NCBI GenBank assembly: GCA_038131955.1 | Contig: JAYPQK010000002.1 | Span: forward strand, 1 to 64,000 | Reading direction: 5' to 3' | From: SHAN690 sp038131955 | GTDB lineage: Bacteria; Bacteroidota; Bacteroidia; Flavobacteriales_G; Salibacteraceae | Length of the DNA: 64,000 bases | In this document: one piece after another, positions 9,241 to 17,934 of the stretch | How positions within the stretch are numbered: position 1 is the stretch's first letter | How the letters are laid out: every line of letters begins with the position of its first letter | Made by a program: the position numbers and the translations under genes | The notes under the pieces: model-generated | What the model saw: the letters and a program-made list of their open reading frames with translations, nothing else | What the model was told of the DNA's origin: nothing | Databases searched by the model: none

Positions 9241-10323
9241 GTGGATAATCAATCAAATGCACCACTCTTTCAGATGGAGAAAATGGGACACGAACAGATC
9301 GTGTTTTGTAACGACCCATCTATCGGCCTTAAGGCCATCATTGGCATTCACAACACGGTTCTAGGTCCTGCATTGGGCGGAACGCGCATGTGGATGTACG
9401 CTTCAGAGGATGAAGCTCTGACCGATGTTCTTCGATTATCCAGGGGGATGACCTACAAAGCGGCCATCTCGGGACTTAATTTAGGCGGGGGAAAGGCTGT
9501 CATCATTGGAGATTCTAGAAAGATCAAGAACGAAGCGCTGATGCGTCGCTTCGGTTCATTTGTCGATTCCTTGGGTGGCAAGTACATCACCGCGGAGGAT
9601 GTCGGGATGACAACCAAAGACATGGAATACATCCATATGGAGACCGATCACGTGGTCGGTATTCCAGAATCGCTTGGCGGTGGTGGAGACCCTTCTCCTG
9701 TAACTGCATATGGAGTGTATATGGGTATGAAAGCCAGCGCCAAGAAGGCGTATGGAAACGAAAGCCTAACCGGAAAACGCATCCTCGTTCAAGGTGCTGG
9801 ACACGTTGGTAGCTATCTCGTGGATCACTTGATCGAAGAAGGAGCGCATGTAATGATCGCTGACATCTTTGAACAAAAGATCAAGGGGATTACCGATAAG
9901 CACACGAAAGTTGAGGTGGTAGATCCGAACGCCATCGCTGCGGTGGATATGGATATCTATGCTCCTTGTGCGCTTGGTGCTACTCTGAATGATGATACCA
10001 TTCCTCAATTGAAATGTCAGATCGTGGCTGGTGCGGCAAATAACCAACTGGCAGAAGAAGGAAAGCACGGGAAAATGCTTTTGGACCGCGGTATCATCTA
10101 TGCTCCGGACTTTCTCATCAACGCAGGTGGACTGATCAACTGCTACAGCGAACTCGAAGGCTATAACCCCGATCGTGCGTTGGAGCAGGCAGTAGGAATT
10201 TACCAGACCATGATGACCGTGCTGGATGCTTCTCAGGATTCCGGTCGTCCCACGTATCTCATCGCTAATGAAATGGCAGAACAGCGCATCGAACAGATCG
10301 CTAAAATTCACCGAAGTCTCTGA
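9241..10323 (+). CDS. ldh: Leucine dehydrogenase (Glu/Leu/Phe/Val dehydrogenase family)
   Basis: NAD-dependent oxidative deamination of leucine, valine and isoleucine to 2-oxo acids, cytoplasmic. The protein has 360 residues. The catalytic region contains LGPALGGTRMW and GMTYKAAISGLNLGGGKA with the substrate and catalytic lysines, and the Rossmann domain starts with VQGAGHVGSYLVDHL. The frame opens with GTG at 9241; an ATG at 9274 would also keep the conserved start (MEKMGHEQIVFC). Flavobacterial homologues have about ten residues before this, which favours GTG. It overlaps the nusB start by one base, suggesting cotranscription. Confidence 0.93.
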   Translation: MDNQSNAPLFQMEKMGHEQIVFCNDPSIGLKAIIGIHNTVLGPALGGTRMWMYASEDEALTDVLRLSRGMTYKAAISGLNLGGGKAVIIGDSRKIKNEALMRRFGSFVDSLGGKYITAEDVGMTTKDMEYIHMETDHVVGIPESLGGGGDPSPVTAYGVYMGMKASAKKAYGNESLTGKRILVQGAGHVGSYLVDHLIEEGAHVMIADIFEQKIKGITDKHTKVEVVDPNAIAAVDMDIYAPCALGATLNDDTIPQLKCQIVAGAANNQLAEEGKHGKMLLDRGIIYAPDFLINAGGLINCYSELEGYNPDRALEQAVGIYQTMMTVLDASQDSGRPTYLIANEMAEQRIEQIAKIHRSL

Positions 10324-11294
10324 TGAATAAAGGATTACCCATACTTGTCAATCGTCGATATCTTCGAATCAAGGTCTTTCAGGCTGTGTACTCTTATCAG
10401 CGCACGCCTGATGCTGACTTGGTGAAGGTGGAGAGAGAAATGTTCGAAAGCATCAACCGCTTGTACAACCTTTATCTCTACTTGATCAAATTGGTGATGC
10501 AGGTAGGTGTAGCGGCCGAGGAGATCATCGAGCAGAATAAGAAGAAGAATCTACCAACCCGCGAGGATCTCAATCCGAATACGCGCTTCATTGAAAACAA
10601 GGTCTTCAAGATCTTACGCGAGAATGTTCAACTTCAACAGCTGATGGAGCGCGCCAAGATCAATTGGACGGAAGAGCACGACGACATCCGAAGGATATTC
10701 AAGAGCTTCCGGGAAGATGAGCAGTTTCAGCTTTATATGATCCGTGAGGACAACGACCTTCAGATCGATAAGGACATCATCGTGCACCTGTTTCGCGAAT
10801 ACCTTGGCGTCAGTGAAATGGTTCACGGCGCGATGGAAGAAAAGGACATCTATTGGCAAGACGACCTGCCTGTGGCTGCGCTGACGGTAATCAAGACCAT
10901 CCAATCCCTTCCTGAGACGCCTTCTGAGAACACCTCTGTGCTGGCGGATCTCTACAAGGACAAGAGCGAAGACCAAAGCTTTGCGAAGGAGTTGCTCCGC
11001 AAGACCGTCCAGTTTGCGCCTGAGTATGCTGAGATGATCGCGAGTAAAGCCGACAATTGGGAGTCCGAGCGTATCGCGCTGTTGGACCTCATCATGATGG
11101 AAATGGGCTTGGCGGAACTGGAACATTTTGCCACTATTCCGGTGAAGGTGACCTTAAACGAATACATCGAGTTAGCCAAGTCCTACAGTACACCGAAGAG
11201 CAAGTTCTTCATCAATGGTGTTTTGGACAAGCTGGTCGATGACATGAAGAAAAACAAACGAATCAATAAGCGGGGCAGGGGTCTCGTAGAATGA
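10323..11294 (+). CDS. nusB: Transcription antitermination factor NusB (long Bacteroidota form)
   Basis: This 323-residue protein starts MNKGLPILVNRRYLRIKVFQ, a usual start of Bacteroidota NusB. The canonical all-helical NusB domain is in the C-terminal half (LLDLIMMEMGLAELEHF and ATIPVKVTLNEYIELAKSYS, ending with a basic tail). Standard NusB is about 140 residues; the long N-terminal helical region is typical of this phylum. NusB binds boxA RNA with S10 in rRNA antitermination. The ATG overlaps the leucine dehydrogenase stop by one base. Confidence 0.92.
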   Translation: MNKGLPILVNRRYLRIKVFQAVYSYQRTPDADLVKVEREMFESINRLYNLYLYLIKLVMQVGVAAEEIIEQNKKKNLPTREDLNPNTRFIENKVFKILRENVQLQQLMERAKINWTEEHDDIRRIFKSFREDEQFQLYMIREDNDLQIDKDIIVHLFREYLGVSEMVHGAMEEKDIYWQDDLPVAALTVIKTIQSLPETPSENTSVLADLYKDKSEDQSFAKELLRKTVQFAPEYAEMIASKADNWESERIALLDLIMMEMGLAELEHFATIPVKVTLNEYIELAKSYSTPKSKFFINGVLDKLVDDMKKNKRINKRGRGLVE

Positions 11295-11343
11295 TTTCTT
11301 AATGAAAAACTAAGACAGGAGGGGCTTGTCAATTTCAAGCTTC

Positions 11344-11351
11344 TATTTTTG
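11344..11351 (+). promoter_or_regulatory. -7 box (TATTTTTG) for the DUF1573-yajC pair
   Basis: A perfect TAnnTTTG lies 24 nt before the preferred ATG at 11376. It falls at the very edge of a longer possible frame opening at 11349, which argues for the later start. Confidence 0.55.
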
Positions 11352-11375
11352 TCCATCACACAAACGAATCAAGTA

Positions 11376-11861
11376 ATGAAAAGAGTCTTATTGAGTACAA
11401 TGATCGCGGCATGCATGTTCTTTGCAGCTTGCGACGGAGGAACATCTGGAGGAGGAGAGAATGAAGTGAGCGTATCCAATGTTGAGGAGACGACGACGAT
11501 CGAGTTTGAGAATAACCTGTACGATTTCGGATCCATCACGCAAGGTGAGAAGGTGACCCATACGTTCAACTTCACCAATACGGGTGATGCTGACCTGGTT
11601 ATCGTTTCAGCGAAGGGAAGTTGCGGTTGTACTGTTCCTGAGTGGCCAAAAGAGCCGATCGCAGCAGGACAAAGTGGAGTGATCAAGGTGGTCTTCAACA
11701 GTGAAGGAAAGAAAGGTAAGCAGCACAAGCGAGTCTCAATCGTAGCGAATACAGAGCCAGCAACATCAGCAGTAACTCTGAAAGGTGAGGTGATTGTTCC
11801 GGAGGCAGACGTAAATGATGCCGAGGTTGAAGCAGTAGAATCAACAGAAGAATCCAACTAA
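11376..11861 (+). CDS. DUF1573 lipoprotein
   Basis: 161 residues from ATG 11376: a signal peptide ending in a lipobox (ACMFFAAC), a short Gly/Glu-rich linker, then a DUF1573 Ig-like domain (YDFGSITQGEKVTHTFNF, then SCGCTVPEWPKEPI). DUF1573 proteins are common secreted or lipid-anchored proteins of unknown function in Bacteroidota. The C-terminal 25 residues are acidic. An upstream start at 11349 would put ten residues before the signal peptide and is less likely given the promoter box. yajC follows 2 nt after the stop. Confidence 0.88.
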   Translation: MKRVLLSTMIAACMFFAACDGGTSGGGENEVSVSNVEETTTIEFENNLYDFGSITQGEKVTHTFNFTNTGDADLVIVSAKGSCGCTVPEWPKEPIAAGQSGVIKVVFNSEGKKGKQHKRVSIVANTEPATSAVTLKGEVIVPEADVNDAEVEAVESTEESN

Positions 11862-11863
11862 GC

Positions 11864-12196
11864 ATGCTGAACACTATTTTTCTACAGGCTGCAGCGGGAG
11901 AAGGAAACCCGATCATGCAATTCTTGCCACTCGTACTTATCGTAGTGGTGTTCTATTTCTTCATGATTCGTCCTCAAAGCAAGAAAGCAAAGGATGCGAA
12001 GAAGTTTCGCGAGGCGCTTTCAAAAGGCGATAAGGTCATCACCATCGGTGGTATCCATGGAAAGGTGACTGAAGTGAAAGAACAATACGTCAACATTCAG
12101 ATCGCGAATGGTGTGGAGATCAAGGTCTCCAAGACCGCTGTTAGCCCTGAATTGAGTCAAGGAACAGGCGAAAGTGAACTCCAGCAAGGAAAATAA
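11864..12196 (+). CDS. yajC: Preprotein translocase subunit YajC
   Basis: This 110-residue protein has one N-terminal transmembrane helix (LPLVLIVVVFYFFMIRPQSK) and the conserved YajC core (FREALSKGDKVITIGGIHGKV). YajC associates with SecDF and the SecYEG translocon in the inner membrane. It follows the DUF1573 gene closely, and a strong terminator ends the unit. Confidence 0.95.
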   Translation: MLNTIFLQAAAGEGNPIMQFLPLVLIVVVFYFFMIRPQSKKAKDAKKFREALSKGDKVITIGGIHGKVTEVKEQYVNIQIANGVEIKVSKTAVSPELSQGTGESELQQGK

Positions 12197-12216
12197 TCGC
12201 TAGCGTCCATGATATT

Positions 12217-12249
12217 AGCCTCGTTCGCATCGCCGGACGAGGCTTTTTT
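12217..12249 (+). terminator. Rho-independent terminator after yajC
   Basis: An 8-bp stem AGCCTCGT/ACGAGGCT is followed by six T residues. Confidence 0.88.
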
Positions 12250-12286
12250 ATTGGTGGATACTGGCAATTAACGTAGGTTTGAGACC

Positions 12287-13276
12287 ATGGTGAGAGAGTC
12301 ATTCTTCAGTGTAAAGGAAATCTTCCGAGACAAGCGAAAGCTCACGGTCTTTCTGATCTGCTTGGCTCTTTCTCTCTTCAGTTGGATCCTGATTTCGCTA
12401 GGTAAGGAGTACAGCACCACCTATGTGGTTCCGGTCAAGTACATTAATTTCCCTGAGAATAAGACCCTTCTCAACGATGTTCCCGACCAGATCGCGGTCA
12501 GCGTTATGGGTAGCGGCTTTGAATTGCTCCAGTTCGATGAGCGACTTACCGAGGATACCTTACTGGTCAATCTCGACAATCTGAAGACCGGAATGTACGG
12601 TGCGTATGAGCGCGGTTACTTGGATCAGTCGGTGATCGGCAAGGACATCCAAGAACGATTGAGAGGGGCACTAGCCTTGAATCGGGTGCTTACCGATAGC
12701 GTGGTTTTCGTCTTTGATCTCAAGGTGGCAAGAACGCTGGCGGTCAAACCTCGCGCAAGCTTCCAAGTCAAGCAAGGCTTCGTTCAAGTGGATTCGATCA
12801 CGGCGATCCCTGCTGAAGTGGAGGTGATGGGAGCGTTGTCTGTGCTGGATACCATGCACTACATACGAACCGAGCTCGTGGAACTTGGGGAGCTTTCAAA
12901 GTCCCGAAAACAACGCGTGGCACTTTCGCATCGTTTCATCGGAATGGATGCCGCCACTTCCGTGGATAGCGTGCAGGTCGTGGTTAGTATTGACCAATTG
13001 ACCGAACGAAGCTTCATGGTGACTCCCGATCTGCTCAATGTGCCCGATTCACTGGAGATGTTGATCTTCCCAAATAGCGTAGAGGTGACCGTTCAGCTCC
13101 CGTTGAGCAAGTACGATGACGTGAATGTCGACGATATCGAGCTGACCGTAGATTTCAATGATCTGGAAGAAGGCTACATGGTATTGCCTGTGCACATGGA
13201 GAAATGGCCGGTGCTCGCCGAGCGAGTCCAAGTGAAACCCGATCAGGTGGAGATCGTATTGACTCGCGTAGAATGA
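12287..13276 (+). CDS. CdaR/YbbR-like domain protein
   Basis: This 329-residue protein has one N-terminal membrane helix (residues ~18-36) and several YbbR-like beta-domains outside the membrane (the first begins near YVVPVKYINFPENKTLL). In Firmicutes CdaR-like proteins regulate the c-di-AMP cyclase; in Bacteroidota the gene commonly sits beside coaE and its role is unknown. No cyclase gene lies in this window. The stop overlaps the coaE ATG (ATGA), indicating translational coupling. Confidence 0.8.
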   Translation: MVRESFFSVKEIFRDKRKLTVFLICLALSLFSWILISLGKEYSTTYVVPVKYINFPENKTLLNDVPDQIAVSVMGSGFELLQFDERLTEDTLLVNLDNLKTGMYGAYERGYLDQSVIGKDIQERLRGALALNRVLTDSVVFVFDLKVARTLAVKPRASFQVKQGFVQVDSITAIPAEVEVMGALSVLDTMHYIRTELVELGELSKSRKQRVALSHRFIGMDAATSVDSVQVVVSIDQLTERSFMVTPDLLNVPDSLEMLIFPNSVEVTVQLPLSKYDDVNVDDIELTVDFNDLEEGYMVLPVHMEKWPVLAERVQVKPDQVEIVLTRVE

Positions 13277-13857
13277 AACTGATCGGATTGACGGGAGGGA
13301 TAGGTAGCGGTAAGACCACCGTTGCTCAGATTTTCAAAACTTTGGGAGTGCCCGTATTGAACGCAGATGAGCAAGGACGATGGTTATTGGCCAACGATAT
13401 GGGGGTGATTGATGCCGTGAAGAATTTGTTCGGTGAGGAGGTCTACGTGAATGGGCAGCCCGACAGACAAGCGATAGCAGGTCGTGTTTTCAAGGATGCT
13501 GATCTGCTAGAACGATTGAATGCAATCATCCATCCTGCGGTTCGAAGACGATCTGATGAATGGGCGAATTCACTTCCCACTGATACTGCCTATGCCTTGC
13601 GCGAGGCAGCTATTCTCTTTGAGAGTGGTGCAAACGAACAATGCGTCGAGGTGATTGCCGTACACGCTCCGATGGACGTGCGGATGCAACGCATCCTAGC
13701 TCGGGATAAGTCCAAGGAAGAAGAGGTAAAAGCGAGAATGGACAAGCAGTGGCCTCAAGAAAAGGTCATGGAGTCAAGCGACCATCTCATCGATAATGGA
13801 GGAGAGCGATCTGTTATCCAGCAGGTGCTCGCCCTGCATCGAACATTATCCTCCTAA
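13273..13857 (+). CDS. coaE: Dephospho-CoA kinase
   Basis: Last step of CoA synthesis, ATP-dependent phosphorylation of dephospho-CoA. 194 residues from ATG 13273: P-loop GLTGGIGSGKTT at the N-terminus, then the adenylate-kinase-like fold with a lid region. A longer frame opens at 13204, but the family motif begins two residues after the ATG at 13273, which overlaps the upstream stop by 4 nt. The 3' end overlaps convergent rlmD by 12 bp. Confidence 0.95.
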   Translation: MKLIGLTGGIGSGKTTVAQIFKTLGVPVLNADEQGRWLLANDMGVIDAVKNLFGEEVYVNGQPDRQAIAGRVFKDADLLERLNAIIHPAVRRRSDEWANSLPTDTAYALREAAILFESGANEQCVEVIAVHAPMDVRMQRILARDKSKEEEVKARMDKQWPQEKVMESSDHLIDNGGERSVIQQVLALHRTLSS

Positions 13858-15261
13858 CTCCAACAACGCCACGTTCTCCACGTGACTTGTGTGTGGGAAC
13901 ATATCTACTGCTCGAGTCCTGATCAAGGTGTACTTCGAGGCGAGCATCGCGAGATCTCTTGCCTGCGTAGCCGGATCACAACTCACATAGACAATGCGCT
14001 TTGGTTTTGCTTCGAGGATACGCTCAACTACGTCGGCGTGCATGCCCGCACGCGGTGGGTCGGTGATTAGAACATCAGGACGGCCATGCTCTGAAATGAA
14101 ATCAGCCGTCAAGACATCTTTCATGTCACCAGCCAAGAATTGACAATTGCCGATGCTATTCAGTTCAGCGTTCTTCTTGGCGTCTTCGATGGCTTCAGGA
14201 ACGTATTCTACTCCCACCACCTTTTGGGCCTTGTCAGCAACGAAAAGCGCGATACTCCCGGTTCCGGTATAGAGGTCATAAGCAAGTTCATTGCCTGTCA
14301 ATCCCGCCCAATCGTATACAAGTCGATATAGTCGTTCGGCCTGATGACTATTGGTCTGGAAAAAGCTTTTCGGACCAATGAGGTAGTCGAGAGACCCGCC
14401 ACCATCCGCTCGGTGGAAGGTTTCGGTCAATTCAGGTCGTCCGTGGATCAATGTTGCCGGGCAATCCGTAAAGCTGTCGTTTACCTTGTCGTTGATGATC
14501 GACCACAGGGAAATCACCGAGGGGAAACGTTCGATAATGGCCGTGTAAAGCTCTGTTACAGAATCCGTTACTTCGCTGACGATCATCAAGATCATCCACT
14601 CGTCCTTGCGATTATTTCTCAGAAGGATGTTTCGTAGTATTCCGGTCTTGTCTTTTGGATTGAAGAATGGGATCTCGAGCTCTTTGGCTTTGTCGAAGAC
14701 GAAGTTTCGAATCTCGTTGTGAAAAGGATGCTGCAGGTGACATTCGTCGATGTGAAGCACCCAGTCAAAACGACCCGGAACATGAAAGCCGGCGCCTTCG
14801 TCTTTCAGGATATGCTCATCCTTCTGGAGTTCTTCCGGTGTAAGCCATCGCTCCTTGACGAAGGTGAACTCCATCTTGTTGCGGTAGTGAAAGATCTGAT
14901 GCGCCCCCATGATTGGTTCTGATGGAATGTTTTCGAAGTGTCCAATACGTCTGAGCTGTTGGAAGACATTCTTCTCCTTGTACTCGATCTGCTTGGCGTA
15001 ATCCATCTCTTGCCAGCTGCACCCACCACAAAAGGCTTGATGTGCACAGACAGGATCAACACGGAAAGGGGATGAGGACTCTATGGTTTGGACCATGCCT
15101 TCCTTCATTCCTTTTCTCTTCTTCCGTACATCCAGGGTTACGATGTCGCCGGGTATCACGCCTTTGGTTAGGTAGGCCTCGCCATCCTTCTTGCCAATGA
15201 CCTTTCCTTTCGCTCCGAGATCAACGATCTCAACGCCTTCTACGATCTTTTTCTTTCTCAT
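13846..15261 (-). CDS. rlmD: 23S rRNA (uracil-C5)-methyltransferase RlmD
   Basis: SAM-dependent m5U methyltransferase of the RumA/TrmA group. 471 residues: an N-terminal TRAM domain, an iron-sulfur cysteine cluster (VCAHQAFCGGCSW), then the Rossmann methyltransferase domain with DLYTGTGSIALF and the catalytic cysteine in YVSCDPATQARDL. Bacteroidota usually carry one or two paralogues, so RlmD versus RlmC/TrmA specificity cannot be fixed from sequence alone. The start overlaps the upstream stop by 4 nt. Confidence 0.92.
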   Translation of the reverse strand: MRKKKIVEGVEIVDLGAKGKVIGKKDGEAYLTKGVIPGDIVTLDVRKKRKGMKEGMVQTIESSSPFRVDPVCAHQAFCGGCSWQEMDYAKQIEYKEKNVFQQLRRIGHFENIPSEPIMGAHQIFHYRNKMEFTFVKERWLTPEELQKDEHILKDEGAGFHVPGRFDWVLHIDECHLQHPFHNEIRNFVFDKAKELEIPFFNPKDKTGILRNILLRNNRKDEWMILMIVSEVTDSVTELYTAIIERFPSVISLWSIINDKVNDSFTDCPATLIHGRPELTETFHRADGGGSLDYLIGPKSFFQTNSHQAERLYRLVYDWAGLTGNELAYDLYTGTGSIALFVADKAQKVVGVEYVPEAIEDAKKNAELNSIGNCQFLAGDMKDVLTADFISEHGRPDVLITDPPRAGMHADVVERILEAKPKRIVYVSCDPATQARDLAMLASKYTLIRTRAVDMFPHTSHVENVALLELGG

Positions 15262-15800
15262 TGATCGCCGAGGAGTTTGTCGAGTAGTAATTGGCTCATG
15301 CTCACCATCAGGTCCTGCTTATCATCCTTGATCTCAACAGCCTTGTCCATTCTAGCGATCGAGGAGGTGAGGGCCTTGTCGTCGTCGATCTCGCTGTGCT
15401 CGATGATGGTGACCACTTCCATGGCAGTCATAAAGTCTCCTTCGATGGCAAGAGTGACCAGAAGTTCTAGTTCATCGTGTACCTCAAGTCCCGATTGCCA
15501 CATGGCATTCAAGACATCTCTGTGCATCGCTTTGTGCTCTTTGTTCTTCAGAATGTCGATCATAGCGGGCAGGCAGTTAGGGTCCTTCAGATTGTAAAGG
15601 GTCTTCTCTAACAGAATTCTGATTTCTTGATTTGGACCCTCTTGAAGCAAGCGGAACAGAGGTTCCATCATTTCAGCACTGCCTTCATGAGGGACCATTT
15701 TCAAGGCATTGATCACCTTGCGCTCATTCTTTGAGTTCAAGTCAGCGATCATCTCTTGAATTCGCTTCTGCCTCACTTTCTCGCTCTGATTTTCTTCCAT
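15258..15800 (-). CDS. HEAT-repeat-like hypothetical protein
   Basis: 180 residues, all helical, with HEAT-like pairs (NERKVINALKMVPHEG, MEPLFRLLQEGPNQEIRILL, CLPAMIDILKNKEHKAM). No signal peptide or catalytic motif is visible; a cytoplasmic scaffold or interaction role is inferred. The start MEENQSEK at 15800 leaves 2 nt after the upstream stop and is preferred over a start at 15827 inside the upstream gene. Cotranscribed with rlmD. Confidence 0.75.
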   Translation of the reverse strand: MEENQSEKVRQKRIQEMIADLNSKNERKVINALKMVPHEGSAEMMEPLFRLLQEGPNQEIRILLEKTLYNLKDPNCLPAMIDILKNKEHKAMHRDVLNAMWQSGLEVHDELELLVTLAIEGDFMTAMEVVTIIEHSEIDDDKALTSSIARMDKAVEIKDDKQDLMVSMSQLLLDKLLGDQ

Positions 15801-15802
15801 GT

Positions 15803-16087
15803 CTATCGTATCTTTTCTACACTCCAAGCTTCAGGTCGATCATCGAACAAGACCTTGGTTTTACCCCACGTGGACTTGAATAATTCTGAATTTCTATAAG
15901 CTTCCAAAGAGGAAGGGTCATCCCAAATGCTGTGGGTCATCACGACACGTTCATCATGAATGTCTTGTACCAGATCCACTTTTTCGCATCCAGGAAATGC
16001 TTCGATCTTAGGTTTTGACGTTTCGAAGATCTCAAAGAAGGTTTCGAGGTGCTCCGGTTTAAAGGTCATTTTGACGATTCTCAGCAT
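15803..16087 (-). CDS. Antibiotic biosynthesis monooxygenase-fold protein
   Basis: 94 residues, a dimeric alpha/beta ferredoxin-like (ABM) fold: MLRIVKMTFKPEHLETFFEIF, PGCEKVDLVQDIHDE, THSIWDDPSSLEAYRNSELF. Such proteins are quinol monooxygenase-like or have unknown substrates. It sits 3 nt from the SAM hydrolase-family gene upstream, probably in one operon. Confidence 0.85.
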   Translation of the reverse strand: MLRIVKMTFKPEHLETFFEIFETSKPKIEAFPGCEKVDLVQDIHDERVVMTHSIWDDPSSLEAYRNSELFKSTWGKTKVLFDDRPEAWSVEKIR

Positions 16088-16090
16088 AAG

Positions 16091-16867
16091 TTAGAAGGTT
16101 ATGATAACGGCTTCACCGACATGGAGTCCCAATAGGTCGGCAGCGTGTCCTTGGTTTATCGCGATCTCCAAGTGACCTGCGCTGTTGATCAATGCGAGTC
16201 GTTCACCCATACGCACGTCCGAATAACGTTTCATCACCTCTGACATCTCATAGCCCTTGTGTGAGAATCCGATCAGGAATTTTCGTCCTTTAACGGTATC
16301 TCTGATCATGCGATAGTCGATGTTGGTGATGGCGTTGCCGTAGTCATCCACGTAGATCACCGAGCCACGGATATAATCCTCACCAGTGGTGGGCTTAAGG
16401 AGCATTGCCTCCTTCAGGTTATCGAGCTTTCGACCGATCACCTCCAGCGAACTGCCTCTGCTCAGCAGCACGGCGGCTGGCGCGTACAGGTCACGCATAG
16501 GGAAGATGCGTACGTCCGATTCAACATTCATGGTCAACTCCACCACGTAGTCGGCATATTGCTCAGCGATCAAGCTGAACAAACCGTTGTCGGCGGTGAG
16601 GATATACTGATCCATGTAACGGATTCCGACGTGCGTGATATCGTCAATGGCTTGGGTTCCGACACCTACGATGTGGATGGTGTCTTTGGGGAACTCACGG
16701 AGCATCGTTTTGATCACAAAAGCCGCCTCCGCGATGTTATGTTTATGGATCGAGTTATTGATGTCAATGATCTGTGCATCAGGTTTTTGAGATAGGATCT
16801 TTGCCTTTACCATAGCGAGGTAATGGTCATTCAATCCAAGGTCGGATGTGAGAGTGATTATTGACAT
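16091..16867 (-). CDS. SAM hydrolase / SAM hydroxide adenosyltransferase family (DUF62)
   Basis: 258 residues from the ATG at 16867, beginning MSIITLTSDLGLNDHYLAMVK, the typical N-terminal motif with the SAM-binding Asp. It is related to fluorinase/chlorinase, but most members hydrolyse SAM to adenosine and methionine. The C-terminal domain has the family NGxR-like region (IYVDDYGNAITNID). An alternative start six codons upstream (16885) exists. It probably heads the minus-strand group that runs to rlmD. Confidence 0.88.
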   Translation of the reverse strand: MSIITLTSDLGLNDHYLAMVKAKILSQKPDAQIIDINNSIHKHNIAEAAFVIKTMLREFPKDTIHIVGVGTQAIDDITHVGIRYMDQYILTADNGLFSLIAEQYADYVVELTMNVESDVRIFPMRDLYAPAAVLLSRGSSLEVIGRKLDNLKEAMLLKPTTGEDYIRGSVIYVDDYGNAITNIDYRMIRDTVKGRKFLIGFSHKGYEMSEVMKRYSDVRMGERLALINSAGHLEIAINQGHAADLLGLHVGEAVIITF

Positions 16868-16962
16868 AAAAACACCATCGTTCACCGCAGAGAAATTCCT
16901 TTCTTTGCGTAGCGCGAAAGTAGGAAATCCTATGGGGCGCTAAATCGAATATTTGAAACTAC

Positions 16963-17919
16963 TTGCACGAACTGATCATACAATTCGATGATGTTCATCC
17001 CGTGGACATCTTGGGCGTGAACAACGCCAATTTACAGCTGCTCCGAAAGCATTTTTCTTCTCTTAAGATCATCGCACGTGGCGATAAGATCAAGGTGCTT
17101 GGTCCTGAGAATGAATTAGAGGGTTTCGAGGAGAAATGGAAGGAGTTGGTGGTATTCTTGAATCAGTATAATCGCCTGTCGACAGATGACGTGAGGCACT
17201 TGCTACAGTCATCTGAACCAGAGTTGAAAGCAGATGACGCTGTATTGCTTTACGGCAATAGCGGAAAGGTGATCAAGGCGAAGACGCCGAACCAGCGCAA
17301 GATGGTTCAGTTGATGGAGGACAACGATATGTTGTTCGCAGTAGGACCTGCCGGTACAGGGAAGACCTACACGGCCGTTGCCTTGGCAGTTAGGGCCTTG
17401 AAGGAAAAGGAAGTCCAGCGGATCATTTTGACGCGTCCGGCAGTTGAAGCAGGGGAGAGTCTAGGATTTCTTCCGGGCGACCTGAAGGAGAAGCTAGACC
17501 CCTATTTGCGTCCCCTTTACGATGCGTTGTTTGATATGATCCCTCATGATAAACTGGCGAAGTTCTTAGAACGCGGCGTGATCGAGATCGCACCGTTGGC
17601 TTTTATGCGCGGACGAACCTTGGGCAATGCCTTCGTGATCTTGGACGAAGCGCAGAACACGAGCGACAACCAGATGCGTATGTTCCTTACGCGAATGGGG
17701 CGTGGATCTAAATTCATCGTTACCGGTGATGCGAGCCAGATCGACCTCCCTAAGAGTGTCAAGAGTGGTTTGCTTCATTCCATCGACCTGCTGGATGGAG
17801 TTCCAGGGGTGGCTACGGTGCGATTAGACAAGCGCGATGTGGTTCGCCACAAGCTGGTGGAAAGCATCATCGAACGCTACGAGCAAGCAGATGCATTCAA
17901 TAAAAAGAGTAAAGACTAA
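16963..17919 (+). CDS. phoH: PhoH family ATPase
   Basis: 318 residues: N-terminal domain (FDDVHPVDILGVNNANLQLL) then the PhoH P-loop domain with Walker A GPAGTGKTYTA (~127-137) and Walker B FVILDEAQNTS. PhoH proteins are ATPases linked to RNA metabolism. No ATG fits; the frame opens with TTG at 16963, and the residues after it match family N-termini, so TTG is the likely start. purC follows after 15 nt. Confidence 0.93.
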   Translation: MHELIIQFDDVHPVDILGVNNANLQLLRKHFSSLKIIARGDKIKVLGPENELEGFEEKWKELVVFLNQYNRLSTDDVRHLLQSSEPELKADDAVLLYGNSGKVIKAKTPNQRKMVQLMEDNDMLFAVGPAGTGKTYTAVALAVRALKEKEVQRIILTRPAVEAGESLGFLPGDLKEKLDPYLRPLYDALFDMIPHDKLAKFLERGVIEIAPLAFMRGRTLGNAFVILDEAQNTSDNQMRMFLTRMGRGSKFIVTGDASQIDLPKSVKSGLLHSIDLLDGVPGVATVRLDKRDVVRHKLVESIIERYEQADAFNKKSKD

Positions 17920-17934
17920 ATACATAGCATAGAA